Positions 44,131 to 52,617 of a stretch of 64,000 nt of DNA are shown piece after piece. The position numbers and the translations under genes are program-made. Under the pieces are notes generated by a model. That model made no database searches and was not told the DNA's origin. It worked only from the letters and a program-made list of their open reading frames with translations. Numbering within the stretch: the stretch's first letter is position 1; each line of letters begins with the position of its first letter. The stretch lies in NCBI GenBank assembly GCA_018268085.1, contig JAFDXE010000022.1, positions 1 through 64,000 on the forward strand, written 5' to 3'. This stretch comes from Bacteroidota bacterium. GTDB taxonomy: Bacteria; Bacteroidota; Bacteroidia; Chitinophagales; Chitinophagaceae.

Positions 44131-45244
44131 ACAACTTCATATTGTAACCCATGATGTTCCGTGGCCGGTTGATTTCGGCGGCGTGGTAGACCTGTTTTAT
44201 AAAATAAAAGCGTTACACGGTTATGGAATAAAAATACATCTACATTGTTTCACGGCAGGAAAACCCCGGCAAAAAGTTCTTGAAAAATATTGCGAAGCCG
44301 TTCACTATTATCATCGCAAAACAGGATTAAAAGGCATCGCTTACGGTATTCCTTATATCGTACAAAGCAGATCCGATTCCAGGCTTTTAGAGAATTTAAA
44401 CAAAGACAATTATCCTGTTTTGCTTGAAGGCATTCATTGCACGTATTTTTTACAACAAAATAAATTGCAGCACAGAAAAGTTTTTGTTCGCCTGCACAAT
44501 GTTGAATTTAAATACTATCATCAGCTTGCAGTTCATGAAACCAACCTGTTAAGGAAATTTTATTTTAAAAGAGAAAGCAGGTTATTAAAAAAATATGAAG
44601 CGCAACTGGCAGCGAAAGCAAAATTCCTGGCGGTTAGCAAAGAAGATGAAGCCTGTTATAAAAATGAATTGCAGGCGAAAGATGTACAGTTCCTTCCCGT
44701 ATTTCTTCCCTGGGATGAATCTGATTGCAAAACGGGCCGTGGAGAATATTGTCTCTACCATGGCAATCTATCCATCAATGAGAATGAAAATGCAGTACAC
44801 TGGTTGTTAACGGAAGTATTTAATCAGTCGGCGGTTCCATTGATCATAGCCGGCAAAGATCCTTCGCCTGCACTTACTGCCGTTATTGCAAAAGCCAGAA
44901 ACGCAAAACTTATTGCCAATCCATCTGAAGCAGTAATACAGCAACTGATCCGGGAGGCGCACATTAATGTATTGCCCTCTTTCAATATTACCGGTGTAAA
45001 ACTAAAATTATTAAATGCATTGTTTAATGGAAGACATTGCCTGGTAAATAACAAAGCTGCCGAGGGTTCTGAAGTAGAACAGCTTTGTACAATAGCCGAA
45101 ACCTCCGCTGAGTGGAAGCATGCAATTACAAACTTGTTTAATGAAGCATTCACAGAAGAAAAAATCCGGCAACGAATCACCGGATTAAAAGAGATATATA
45201 ACACAGATAAAAATACACAGAAGCTTATTGCATGGATATACTAA
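44123..45244 (+). CDS. Glycosyltransferase (GT-B)
   Basis: A 373-residue glycosyltransferase-like protein. It starts at TTG 44123, overlapping the preceding gene by 8 bp (DKQLHIVTHDVPWPVDFGGVVDLFYKIKALHGYG is a typical GT-B start with a Gly-rich turn). The C-terminal half has YCLYHGNLSINENENAVHWLL, PLIIAGKDPS, and the nucleotide-sugar-binding NVLPSFNITGVKLKLLNALFNGRHCLVNN. The 3' end overlaps the convergent ftsE-like gene by 20 bp. Probably the last step gene of the small glycan operon. Confidence 0.83.
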   Translation: MDKQLHIVTHDVPWPVDFGGVVDLFYKIKALHGYGIKIHLHCFTAGKPRQKVLEKYCEAVHYYHRKTGLKGIAYGIPYIVQSRSDSRLLENLNKDNYPVLLEGIHCTYFLQQNKLQHRKVFVRLHNVEFKYYHQLAVHETNLLRKFYFKRESRLLKKYEAQLAAKAKFLAVSKEDEACYKNELQAKDVQFLPVFLPWDESDCKTGRGEYCLYHGNLSINENENAVHWLLTEVFNQSAVPLIIAGKDPSPALTAVIAKARNAKLIANPSEAVIQQLIREAHINVLPSFNITGVKLKLLNALFNGRHCLVNNKAAEGSEVEQLCTIAETSAEWKHAITNLFNEAFTEEKIRQRITGLKEIYNTDKNTQKLIAWIY

Positions 45245-45914
45245 CGTTATCCCACACCTTGCCACTCTCTGTTTTAATCGTTCGGGCAGGAAATTTATTG
45301 ATCACCATATAGTCATGCGTAGCCATTACAATAGATGTGTTGTAATCCTTACTGATGTGAAATAACAGTTGCATAATCTCATCACTTGTTTCAGGATCGA
45401 GGTTACCTGTAGGTTCATCTGCTAAAATCAGTTTGGGAGAATTAAGTAAAGCCCTTGCAATATCCACACGCTGCTGTTCTCCCCCGCTTAATTCAAACGG
45501 CATTTTAAATCCTTTTGTTTTTAAACCCACTTTATCCAAAACATCAGCAATTTTTTCGTCCATTAGTTTTTCATCTTTCCACCCGGTTGCTTTTAAAACA
45601 AATTTCAGGTTATCATTCACATTCCTGTCTGTCAGCAATTGAAATTCCTGGAACACAACGCCAAGGTTACGGCGCAGGAAAGGAACAGATTTCCAGGTGA
45701 GTTCCCTGAGATTGTGCCCTGCAACCCAACCTTCACCATCTTTTAATTCAAGATCGCCATATAAAGTTTTTAAAAGGCTGCTCTTACCCGTACCGGTTTT
45801 TCCTACGAGGTACACAAACTCCCCTTTATCAACTGATATATCTACATTACTCAAAATGAGATTACCGCTCTGGTAAATATTTACATTCTTTAATTCTATG
45901 ATGGATTGCGACAT
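45225..45914 (-). CDS. ftsE: ABC transporter ATP-binding protein, FtsE-like
   Basis: A 229-residue ATPase. Walker [10 protein letters not shown] (about 38-46), Q-loop VFQEFQLL, signature [15 protein letters not shown], Walker [13 protein letters not shown] and switch His in ATHDYMV are all intact. FtsE with FtsX controls wall hydrolases at division; the sequence ([37 protein letters not shown]) fits FtsE, but FtsX is not adjacent, so it could also belong to a LolD/MacB-like group. A TATTTTTG box is upstream. Confidence 0.85.
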   Translation of the reverse strand: MSQSIIELKNVNIYQSGNLILSNVDISVDKGEFVYLVGKTGTGKSSLLKTLYGDLELKDGEGWVAGHNLRELTWKSVPFLRRNLGVVFQEFQLLTDRNVNDNLKFVLKATGWKDEKLMDEKIADVLDKVGLKTKGFKMPFELSGGEQQRVDIARALLNSPKLILADEPTGNLDPETSDEIMQLLFHISKDYNTSIVMATHDYMVINKFPARTIKTESGKVWDNVSISMQ

Positions 45915-45952
45915 AATTTTTTGATTCTTGAACTGTTGTTATATCAACCCGG

Positions 45953-45960
45953 CAAAAATA
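45953..45960 (-). promoter_or_regulatory. -7 promoter element of the ftsE-like gene
   Basis: TATTTTTG on the minus strand, 39 bp before ATG 45914, matches TAnnTTTG. Confidence 0.45.
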
Positions 45961-46069
45961 AATAATTGAATAAGAGTGGAGCAAAGTTTTTTTTACAGCT
46001 ATGTTAAAATCAGCAGGAAAATAGTTTTTATGCATTTCATCCGAAGATCAGAAAAAACCTCAAAAAAAT

Positions 46070-46108
46070 AAAACTAAATTTTTAGTTTTAAAACTAATTT
46101 TATAGTTT
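46070..46108 (+). promoter_or_regulatory. Two BlaI-type operators
   Basis: AAAACTAAA-TT-TTTAGTTTT (46070-46089) is a perfect 9-bp inverted repeat. A second, looser repeat, AAACTA-N6-TAGTTT (46091-46096 / 46103-46108), follows. Their centres (46079.5 and 46099.5) are 20 bp apart, about two helical turns. They lie 20 bp before the BlaI start codon. BlaI/MecI dimers bind such palindromes, so this is a probable autoregulatory site. Confidence 0.75.
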
Positions 46109-46127
46109 AGCGTTAAAATCAAATAGT

Positions 46128-46487
46128 ATGGCAAAGAATTTAACGAGGGCTGAAGAACAGATCATGCAGGTGATATGGAAATTACACAAGGCTTTTTTAC
46201 GGGAAATCATTGATGCGCTGCCCAATCCAAAACCACATAGCAACACCGTTGCCACAATTTTGAAAATACTCACAGAGAAAGAATTTATCGGCATAGAAGT
46301 TTTTGGAAGAATGCACCGGTATTTCCCGTTAATTTCAAAAGAAGCATATAGTAAATCTTCCATGAAAAATTTTGTAAAAGGTTATTTCGATGGGAGTTTC
46401 AGCAACGCCGTTTCATTTATGGTAAAGGAAAATAACCTGAGCATTGAAGATCTTGAATTATTGCTAAAACAATTAAAGAAAAAATAA
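46128..46487 (+). CDS. BlaI/MecI/CopY family transcriptional repressor
   Basis: A 119-residue winged-helix repressor. The DNA-binding part is at about 1-75 (LTRAEEQIMQVIWKLHKAFLREIIDALP, HSNTVATILKILTEKEFIGIEVFGRMHRYFP), and a dimerisation helix region follows (FVKGYFDGSFSNAVSFMVKENNLSIEDLELLLKQLKKK), as in BlaI. In the classic system a BlaR1 sensor protease triggers cleavage of BlaI; here the next gene, 9 bp downstream, is a BlaR1/M56-like protein, so the two form a sensor-repressor pair. Two palindromes just upstream suggest autoregulation. Confidence 0.95.
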   Translation: MAKNLTRAEEQIMQVIWKLHKAFLREIIDALPNPKPHSNTVATILKILTEKEFIGIEVFGRMHRYFPLISKEAYSKSSMKNFVKGYFDGSFSNAVSFMVKENNLSIEDLELLLKQLKKK

Positions 46488-46496
46488 GTATCCACT

Positions 46497-47993
46497 ATGA
46501 TTACTTTTGCCAGTTATTTATTTAAGGTATCAATATGCAGTGCGCTATTGATGTTATATTATTTTATTTTCCTCCGGAATAAAACGTATCACCAGTACAA
46601 CCGTGCATATCTTTTATTTACAACAATCCTGTCGGCTATACTTCCCTTAATAACGATCAATCTGGTTCAATATCCGGAAAGCCAATCGCAGGTACTGACA
46701 AAGGCACTGCAAACCATTTCTGTGGGCGACCGTTACTTCGATCAAATTGCCCCGGTAGAAAGAACAGCTTTTTTCACTACGAACCATATTATTTTGTTTG
46801 CATTTTGTGTGATTTCATTTGTGATGTTGTTAAAAACAGTCGCTGGCCTTTTCCGAATTTATGCGATAAAAAAAACTTCAGAGGTTTTGATAGTAAAGGG
46901 TGTAAAAATTAATTTGACACATGACGAAAGGGCGCCCTTCTCATTTTTAAACAGTATTTTCTGGAATAAAAGAATAAACATTCATTCTGAAGAAGGACAA
47001 AGGATACTGAATCATGAACTTACCCATGTTCAACAAAATCATTCAGTGGATAAACTTTATATAGAGCTCCTGATTGTATTGTTTTGGATAAACCCCGTAA
47101 TGTGGTTTATCAAAAAAGAATTGGCTATGATTCATGAATTCATAGCTGATGGCAAATCAACAGGCGACGCAGGTAAGGCTGCATTTGCCCGTATGATCCT
47201 GCAATCTTACTTCCCCGGAAAATCATTTACACTCACAAATAATTTCTTTCATTCATCCATAAAAAGACGATTAACTATGATTACAAAATCAAAAAAGAAC
47301 AGCGGATACATTGCCCGGCTGTTTGTACTACCCCTTTTCATTTTAGTAATGGCAGCATTTTCTATTAAAACGATTTCAGTAAATAAAAAGAAATGGGCAG
47401 GTTTACACTCCGATAAGAAAATAACCGTTGTAATTGATGCTGGTCATGGCGGTTCCGACAATGGCGCTTATGATGCACTGGGACTTCCGGAAAAAGAACT
47501 TACTATTGCTTATGCGCATTCAATAAAAGCAGCTAACAGTGATAAAAATATTAATATAGTATTTACCAGGGAAGCTGATGAATTTAAGAGTCCCCAGGAG
47601 CGATCAGCCTTCATCAACAATATTTCTCCAGACCTTTTGATCTCTATTCATTTCAATAATTCTCCTGACGAAAACATGTTCACGAAAAGGGGCATGGAAG
47701 TGATAATTGCCCGGGACGAATTCCAAAATGCTGCACAAAGTAAACTTCTTGCTTCTTCTGTAATCCAAACTTTTACCGGGAATTTTGGATTGCCTGTTAA
47801 CAGTAATCCAATGCAACAACAAGGAAATATAAAAATATTACAGGAGAGTAAATGTGCGGCTGTTTTAATTGAGGCCGGGTATATGTCGAACAAGGATGAT
47901 ATTACCTTTCTTCGTTCCGACAAGGCTAAAGAACTATTTGCAGATAATATCCTGAAATCAATTACACAATTTATATATAGCCGAAAGAACTAA
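46497..47993 (+). CDS. BlaR1-like M56 metallopeptidase fused to N-acetylmuramoyl-L-alanine amidase
   Basis: A 498-residue membrane protein. Residues 1-295 are M56/BlaR1-like: hydrophobic helices at about 6-26, 37-57 and 96-118, then the zinc motif HELTH (173-177) and the downstream EFIAD Glu214, a helix near 187-205, and a last helix 273-291. Residues 307-495 are an Amidase_3 domain with the four expected residues: His317 (DAGHGGSDNGA), Glu332 (LPEKELT), His384 (SIHFN) and Glu459 (LIEAGYMSN). The amidase comes after the final helix, so it should lie in the periplasm, where it could cut the peptide stem from muramic acid. BlaR1 usually ends in a penicillin-sensing domain; here an enzyme replaces it. 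The gene is co-transcribed with blaI-like 46128. A hairpin terminator follows. Confidence 0.93.
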   Translation: MITFASYLFKVSICSALLMLYYFIFLRNKTYHQYNRAYLLFTTILSAILPLITINLVQYPESQSQVLTKALQTISVGDRYFDQIAPVERTAFFTTNHIILFAFCVISFVMLLKTVAGLFRIYAIKKTSEVLIVKGVKINLTHDERAPFSFLNSIFWNKRINIHSEEGQRILNHELTHVQQNHSVDKLYIELLIVLFWINPVMWFIKKELAMIHEFIADGKSTGDAGKAAFARMILQSYFPGKSFTLTNNFFHSSIKRRLTMITKSKKNSGYIARLFVLPLFILVMAAFSIKTISVNKKKWAGLHSDKKITVVIDAGHGGSDNGAYDALGLPEKELTIAYAHSIKAANSDKNINIVFTREADEFKSPQERSAFINNISPDLLISIHFNNSPDENMFTKRGMEVIIARDEFQNAAQSKLLASSVIQTFTGNFGLPVNSNPMQQQGNIKILQESKCAAVLIEAGYMSNKDDITFLRSDKAKELFADNILKSITQFIYSRKN

Positions 47994-48027
47994 TTTTTAA
48001 AGTGTAAATATTTAGTTGCAGGTTATC

Positions 48028-48060
48028 GCCTTACTTCCTTTTTATTTATGGAAGTAAGGC
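48028..48060 (+). terminator. Terminator of the M56-amidase gene
   Basis: An 11-bp stem GCCTTACTTCC / GGAAGTAAGGC has an 11-nt loop and is followed by TTTCTTCTTAAT on the plus strand. It also separates this gene from the convergent purM. Confidence 0.85.
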
Positions 48061-48067
48061 TTTCTTC

Positions 48068-49237
48068 TTAATACAAAATTTCTTCGTTCCCGGTTTTGAT
48101 GATCAGTTGCTTTTTATCAGACGCTTCTACCCTTCCTGTAATTTGAGCCGGAATATCGAAAGAGGCGGCGGTTTCTATCATCTCCATTGCATCTCCGGGA
48201 TCGCAAAAAATTTCGAGGCGACAACCCATGTTAAACACTTCATACATTTCTCTTAGGGAACTGCCGCTGTTCTGTTGAATGATATCAAATATAACCGGGG
48301 GTTCAAAAAGATTGTCTTTCACTATCCGGAAATTACCCGGCAGGTATTTCATACACTTCGTTTGTCCGCCACCGCTACAATGCACCAGCCCATGAATTTT
48401 CTCAAAGCGATGCTGCAATAGATTACGAAGAACAGGGGCATAAGTACGGGTTGGACTTAACAATAATTCTCCAATGGAAATTTCTTCGTCACCTAAGAAA
48501 ATTTTATCTGTTAACCGGTGTTTGCCGATATACACCACGTCATCATCCAATTGGTTATTAAAACTCTCTTTATAATTTTCTGCATAAAACTTTCCGAGTA
48601 CATCATGACGGGCAGAGGTTAACCCGTTGCTGCCAATTCCGCTATTGTATTTTTTTTCATAGCTCGATTTCCCGAATGAAGCCAGCCCTACAATCACATC
48701 TCCCGGGCGAATCTGGTCATTGCTGATAATTTTATTCTTCGGCCAGCGACAGGTCATAGTGCCATTTACTGCAATGGTTCTAACCACATCTCCAACATCG
48801 GCAGTTTCGCCTCCGAGATAATGAATGTTTACATTAAATTCTTTTAACTGGTTAAACAATTCCTGTGAACCATTGATCACCGCTTCCAGTATTTCTGAAG
48901 GAATTATTGTTTTATTCCGATCGATAGTAGAATTGAATACGATGTTGTCATAAATTCCAACGCATAATAAATCATCGAGGTTCATAACGATGGCATCCTG
49001 CGCTATGCCTTTCCATACAGATGTATCTCCGGTTTCTTTCCAGTATAAATAAGCGAGAATACTTTTTGTACCGGCGCCATCGGCATGCATCACATTCACC
49101 ATGTGCTCCTCTCCTCCTAAATAATCCGGATAGATTTTACAAAATGCATTGGGATACAATCCCTGGTCGAGATGCCTCGTTGCATGATGCACTTCCTGTT
49201 TTTGGGCAGAAACGCCTCTTTTATCGTATAAACTCAT
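48068..49237 (-). CDS. purM: Phosphoribosylformylglycinamidine cyclo-ligase (AIR synthase)
   Basis: A 389-residue purine-biosynthesis enzyme that closes FGAM to aminoimidazole ribotide using ATP. The PurM-type N-terminal domain has MHADGAGTKSILAYLYW, the KGIAQDAIVMNLDDLLCVG metal/phosphate loop, HYLGGETADVGDVV and PGDVIVGLASFGKSSYE; the AIRS_C domain ends with VHCSGGGQTKCM and FNMGCRLEIFCDP. ATG 49237 fits; an upstream in-frame start at 49270 has no homologous extension. It is somewhat longer than the E. coli enzyme (345). A TAGTTTTG box is at 49255-49262. Confidence 0.93.
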   Translation of the reverse strand: MSLYDKRGVSAQKQEVHHATRHLDQGLYPNAFCKIYPDYLGGEEHMVNVMHADGAGTKSILAYLYWKETGDTSVWKGIAQDAIVMNLDDLLCVGIYDNIVFNSTIDRNKTIIPSEILEAVINGSQELFNQLKEFNVNIHYLGGETADVGDVVRTIAVNGTMTCRWPKNKIISNDQIRPGDVIVGLASFGKSSYEKKYNSGIGSNGLTSARHDVLGKFYAENYKESFNNQLDDDVVYIGKHRLTDKIFLGDEEISIGELLLSPTRTYAPVLRNLLQHRFEKIHGLVHCSGGGQTKCMKYLPGNFRIVKDNLFEPPVIFDIIQQNSGSSLREMYEVFNMGCRLEIFCDPGDAMEMIETAASFDIPAQITGRVEASDKKQLIIKTGNEEILY

Positions 49238-49254
49238 GTGAAAAACTTGAGTTG

Positions 49255-49262
49255 CAAAACTA
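49255..49262 (-). promoter_or_regulatory. -7 promoter element of purM
   Basis: TAGTTTTG on the minus strand, 18 bp before ATG 49237. The same word occurs on the plus strand at 49301-49308 for ribF, making a mirrored divergent promoter pair. Confidence 0.5.
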
Positions 49263-49300
49263 TATTTCAATCATCAATAATCCATTAATAAATTATCATT

Positions 49301-49308
49301 TAGTTTTG
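49301..49308 (+). promoter_or_regulatory. -7 promoter element of ribF
   Basis: TAGTTTTG, 10 bp before ATG 49319. With usual spacing the transcript would begin a few bases before the start codon, so ribF mRNA may be nearly leaderless. Confidence 0.45.
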
Positions 49309-49318
49309 CACCGATTTT

Positions 49319-50242
49319 ATGAAAGTGTACAGAAATACAGATGCCTTACCGGTCTTTACGAATGCGGTTATTACCATCGGAACTTTTGATGGTGTGCATG
49401 TTGGGCACATGCAGATCATCCGGCAATTAAAGGAAGAAGCGGCTAAAGTAAATGGCACACCGGTAGTGATCACTTTTTACCCGCATCCCAAACAAGTGGT
49501 GGCCTTACAGAAGAAACCCATTTTTATCCTCAACAGCCCTGAAGAAAAATATGAACTGATGCATAGGGCGGGTATTGAGCATATTGTTGTTGTTCCGTTC
49601 GATGAAGCATTCGCCAGCCAGCCTGCATTAAGCTATATTAAAGATTTTCTCGTAGAAAAATTTCACCCGCATACGGTTATCATTGGTTACGACCACCGCT
49701 TCGGTAAAAACCGGGAGGGCGATTATCAACTCCTTGAACAGGAAGCAACAAAGTACGGTTTCCGGGTAAAAGAAATACCGGAGAAAATTTTACAGGATAT
49801 CACCATCAGCAGTACCAGGATCCGGGAAGCTTTGCTTTCGGGCAATATAGATACTGCCAACGAATTCCTCGGTTATCAGTATTTTTTTACCGGATTGGTT
49901 GTGGAAGGAAATAAGCTTGGAAGAACTATCGGTTACCCCACTGCCAATCTTGAGATTAAAGACAATGAAAAACTGGTTCCCGGCAATGGCGTGTATGCAG
50001 TTGATGTTGAAGTAGAAAATTTTGCCGGCAGGTTTAAGGGAATGATGAACATCGGTACTAGGCCAACTGTAGACGGAAGCAAGCGGGTAATTGAAGTAAA
50101 TATTTTTGAGTTCGATAATGAAATTTACGGATCTAACGTTAAAGTGTACCTGAAAAGAAGGCTAAGGGGTGAAGTGAAATTCAATGGCATCAATGAATTG
50201 AAGCAACAATTGGGAAAAGATAAATTGAATGCAGCATTCTGA
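49319..50242 (+). CDS. ribF: Bifunctional riboflavin kinase/FAD synthetase
   Basis: A 307-residue enzyme that phosphorylates riboflavin to FMN and adenylates FMN to FAD. The N-terminal adenylyltransferase domain (about 15-180) has ITIGTFDGVHVGHMQII, VVITFYPHPKQVV and FLVEKFHPHTVIIGYDHRFGKNREGD, and the SSTRIREAL motif near 162. The C-terminal flavokinase domain (about 185-303) has FFTGLVVEGNKLGRTIGYPTANLEI and FKGMMNIGTRPTVDG. Complete and typical length. Divergent from purM. Confidence 0.97.
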   Translation: MKVYRNTDALPVFTNAVITIGTFDGVHVGHMQIIRQLKEEAAKVNGTPVVITFYPHPKQVVALQKKPIFILNSPEEKYELMHRAGIEHIVVVPFDEAFASQPALSYIKDFLVEKFHPHTVIIGYDHRFGKNREGDYQLLEQEATKYGFRVKEIPEKILQDITISSTRIREALLSGNIDTANEFLGYQYFFTGLVVEGNKLGRTIGYPTANLEIKDNEKLVPGNGVYAVDVEVENFAGRFKGMMNIGTRPTVDGSKRVIEVNIFEFDNEIYGSNVKVYLKRRLRGEVKFNGINELKQQLGKDKLNAAF

Positions 50243-50275
50243 ATGCACCATACAATTTTACCTGCATCGTTTTTT

Positions 50276-51277
50276 TTACCCCACGATCATCTTCACTACC
50301 ATTTCTTTCATCAGCGAAGCTCCGGGTGTGCCACTGTCTCCCACGCCAATTCCTTTCAGGTTGTACTGGTGCAATAACATAATAAGTTTTTCAATTCCCG
50401 GATATCCATAGTTACGCATCATATCATGTGCCTGTTTCAAAGAATTGGGATTATAGTAAAACAAGGGTTTTAAGGCCTGGTCGCTCTTATCTGTCATTCC
50501 ATACACAGCATACACCTTACTGAAATGTGCATATAAGGCGGGCAATGCCAGTTGAATGGGTGCAGCTTTAGGATTGCTTTCAAAATAGTTGAGTATCTGG
50601 ATGGCTTTTGCCAGGTCTTTTTTTGTTATCGCTGCCAGTAGTTCAAATACATTGTATTCTTTGCTGATGCCAATGTACTTTTCAATATCGTCTTCGTCGA
50701 TGTCGTTTTTCCCTTTGAGATTTACAGAAAGTTTGTCGATCTCATTTGCAATTCTGCTCAAATCGTTCCCGATATGTTCTTCCAGTAAACTCACTGCTTT
50801 CGGACGAATATCGTACCCCTTCGATTTTACGAGTTCTGCTATCCAGTCGTGTACCTTATCGTCTTTTATTTTCGCAAACGAAACCATCTCGGCCTGTTTG
50901 CTTAATACCTTATACAGTTTGGTTCGTTTATCGAGTGTTTTTGATTTATAACCAACCACAAAAATCGTAGAAGATAGCGGATGTTCAACGTAGGATTCCA
51001 GTTTGTCGATATCCTTCATGTGCTGCGCTTCCTTCAGCAAAACCACCTGCCTTTCAGCAAACATGGGGTATCTTTTGCAGGCGTTGGTCACGGAAGCCCA
51101 GTCGGCATCACGTCCATAAAAAATCGTGAGGTTAAAAGAAGCTTCCGATTCAGAGAGGATCTGGTGCTCGGCATAATGAATGAGTTGATCAATGTAAAAA
51201 TCTTCTTCCCCATCAAACCAGTAAACCGGCTTAAAGTTCTTTTTTTTCCAGTTGTCCAGTATTTTTTCCACACTCAT
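50276..51277 (-). CDS. holA: DNA polymerase III subunit delta
   Basis: A 333-residue clamp-loader subunit that opens the sliding clamp. The delta pattern is clear: PVYWFDGEEDFYIDQLIHYAE, NLTIFYGRDADWASVTNACKRYPMFAERQVVLLKEAQHM, LLEEHIGNDLSRIANEIDKLSV and the C-terminal collar region ending with LLMLLHQYNLKGIG-type helices. Length matches HolA. Convergent with ribF (33-bp gap). Confidence 0.93.
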   Translation of the reverse strand: MSVEKILDNWKKKNFKPVYWFDGEEDFYIDQLIHYAEHQILSESEASFNLTIFYGRDADWASVTNACKRYPMFAERQVVLLKEAQHMKDIDKLESYVEHPLSSTIFVVGYKSKTLDKRTKLYKVLSKQAEMVSFAKIKDDKVHDWIAELVKSKGYDIRPKAVSLLEEHIGNDLSRIANEIDKLSVNLKGKNDIDEDDIEKYIGISKEYNVFELLAAITKKDLAKAIQILNYFESNPKAAPIQLALPALYAHFSKVYAVYGMTDKSDQALKPLFYYNPNSLKQAHDMMRNYGYPGIEKLIMLLHQYNLKGIGVGDSGTPGASLMKEMVVKMIVG

Positions 51278-51359
51278 TTTAAAAAAGAATTTAATTTTGC
51301 AATATTAATCAGTTTACTTTAATGTTCGCCGTGGAATGATATTCTTATCTCCTTTGGCA

Positions 51360-51367
51360 TAATTTTG
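51360..51367 (+). promoter_or_regulatory. -7 promoter element of the coiled-coil protein gene
   Basis: TAATTTTG, 80 bp before ATG 51448, matches TAnnTTTG. Confidence 0.4.
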
Positions 51368-51447
51368 GAAACAATACCCGATTTCAGCAATACCATTCTG
51401 TACTATTCAGAATTTGAATCGTTCACTTAAAAGAAAAACCAATTATC

Positions 51448-52449
51448 ATGGCTTTCGAAAACTTTCCGGAATCAGAAAAACCTTACCAGGAAATTGTAAT
51501 GCCTCCGAATAATTCCCGTGGCAATCTTCGTGGAATTCTCACTGTTACCCTGGTAGTTGCGTTGCTGGGTACCTGGGGATATATCATTTGGGATAAGAAC
51601 AATGTAAAAGAAACCATTCAGCAAAAAGATAGTGTTATCGCATCAACCACCAACCAGCGGGATGAATTGCAAAAAGACCTGGAAGATGCAACGATGCGTT
51701 ATGACATGTTAAAGACTTCCAATTCAAAAAAGGATAGTACCATTTCTGCCCGTGACAGGGAAATTGAAGAAAAAAAATCGAGGATACAAACATTATTAGC
51801 GAAGGTAAATGCTACTGCTGCTGAGCTTTCAGAAGCCAGAACGCTTATCGCTTCTTTAAATGGTGATATTGAAGGATACAAAACACAGGTAGAAATTCTG
51901 CAGGGACAAAAAATACAACTTGCCCAGGAAAAAGCGGTAGTTACCCGTGAACGCGACCGGATCCAGAAAGATCTTGATTCAACCAATGTGGTTGTAAAAC
52001 AAAAGGAAAATGTGATTGATATTGGATCAACATTGCACGCTTCTAATTTCAATATTATTGGTGTGAATGAAAAGAGCAACGGTAAAGAAAAAATTACCAG
52101 CACTGCAAAGCGGGTTGATAAACTGAGAATTTCATTCGACCTTGATGAGAATATGATTACTCAATCCGGCGTAAAGGAGTTATATATTATTATTACCGGG
52201 CCGGATGGAAATGCGATGGCTGGTGAAGAGCAGGGTTCCGGAAAATTCACAACCCGTGAAGGTGAAGAAAAAACTTTTACGCAAAAGCTAGACATAAATT
52301 ATACCCAGAATAAACGCCAGACTGTTAGCTTCGACTGGAAACAGAATTCCAACTTCGGCACAGGAAATTATAAAATAGAAGTGTACAACAATGGTTTCAA
52401 AGTTGGTGAAGGAGTAAAACCACTGAAGAAAGGCGGATTGTTTAGTTAA
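51448..52449 (+). CDS. Single-pass membrane coiled-coil protein, hypothetical
   Basis: A 333-residue protein with a short cytoplasmic N-terminus, one transmembrane helix (about 29-47, GILTVTLVVALLGTWGYIIW), a long coiled coil (about 50-185, e.g. QQKDSVIASTTNQRDELQKDLEDATMRYDML, SRIQTLLAKVNATAAELSEARTL) and a C-terminal beta-sandwich-like domain (about 200-330, LRISFDLDENMITQSGVKELYIIITGPDG, VSFDWKQNSNFGTGNYKIEVYNNGFKVGEG). It probably spans the periplasm. Similar architectures are common in Bacteroidota with no assigned role. A strong terminator follows. Confidence 0.83.
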   Translation: MAFENFPESEKPYQEIVMPPNNSRGNLRGILTVTLVVALLGTWGYIIWDKNNVKETIQQKDSVIASTTNQRDELQKDLEDATMRYDMLKTSNSKKDSTISARDREIEEKKSRIQTLLAKVNATAAELSEARTLIASLNGDIEGYKTQVEILQGQKIQLAQEKAVVTRERDRIQKDLDSTNVVVKQKENVIDIGSTLHASNFNIIGVNEKSNGKEKITSTAKRVDKLRISFDLDENMITQSGVKELYIIITGPDGNAMAGEEQGSGKFTTREGEEKTFTQKLDINYTQNKRQTVSFDWKQNSNFGTGNYKIEVYNNGFKVGEGVKPLKKGGLFS

Positions 52450-52469
52450 AATGCGGTAAACGAATTGTA

Positions 52470-52498
52470 AAAAAGGCGGCAGTGGATGTCGCCTTTTT
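52470..52498 (+). terminator. Terminator of the coiled-coil protein gene
   Basis: The stem AAAAAGGCG / CGCCTTTTT with an 11-nt loop is followed by more T's. It lies 20 bp after the stop. Confidence 0.92.
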
Positions 52499-52526
52499 TT
52501 ATGGGCACAACCAGGGGGTAATTAGT

Positions 52527-52597
52527 GAGATGCCATCGTGAATACATTCAGAAGACGTCTTGACTACATCTTGATGACATCTAGATGTCATCTCCAT
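52527..52597. repeat. 71-bp dispersed palindromic element, copy 2
   Basis: It begins GAGATGCCATC and contains the perfect palindrome GATGACATCTAGATGTCATC (52573-52592), followed by TCCAT, at the same offset as copy 1 (11248-11318). The 3' 25 bp are identical between copies. It is 21 bp from the stop of the convergent outer-membrane protein gene. Confidence 0.8.
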
Positions 52598-52617
52598 ATC
52601 CCCTAGCAACCAACTCA

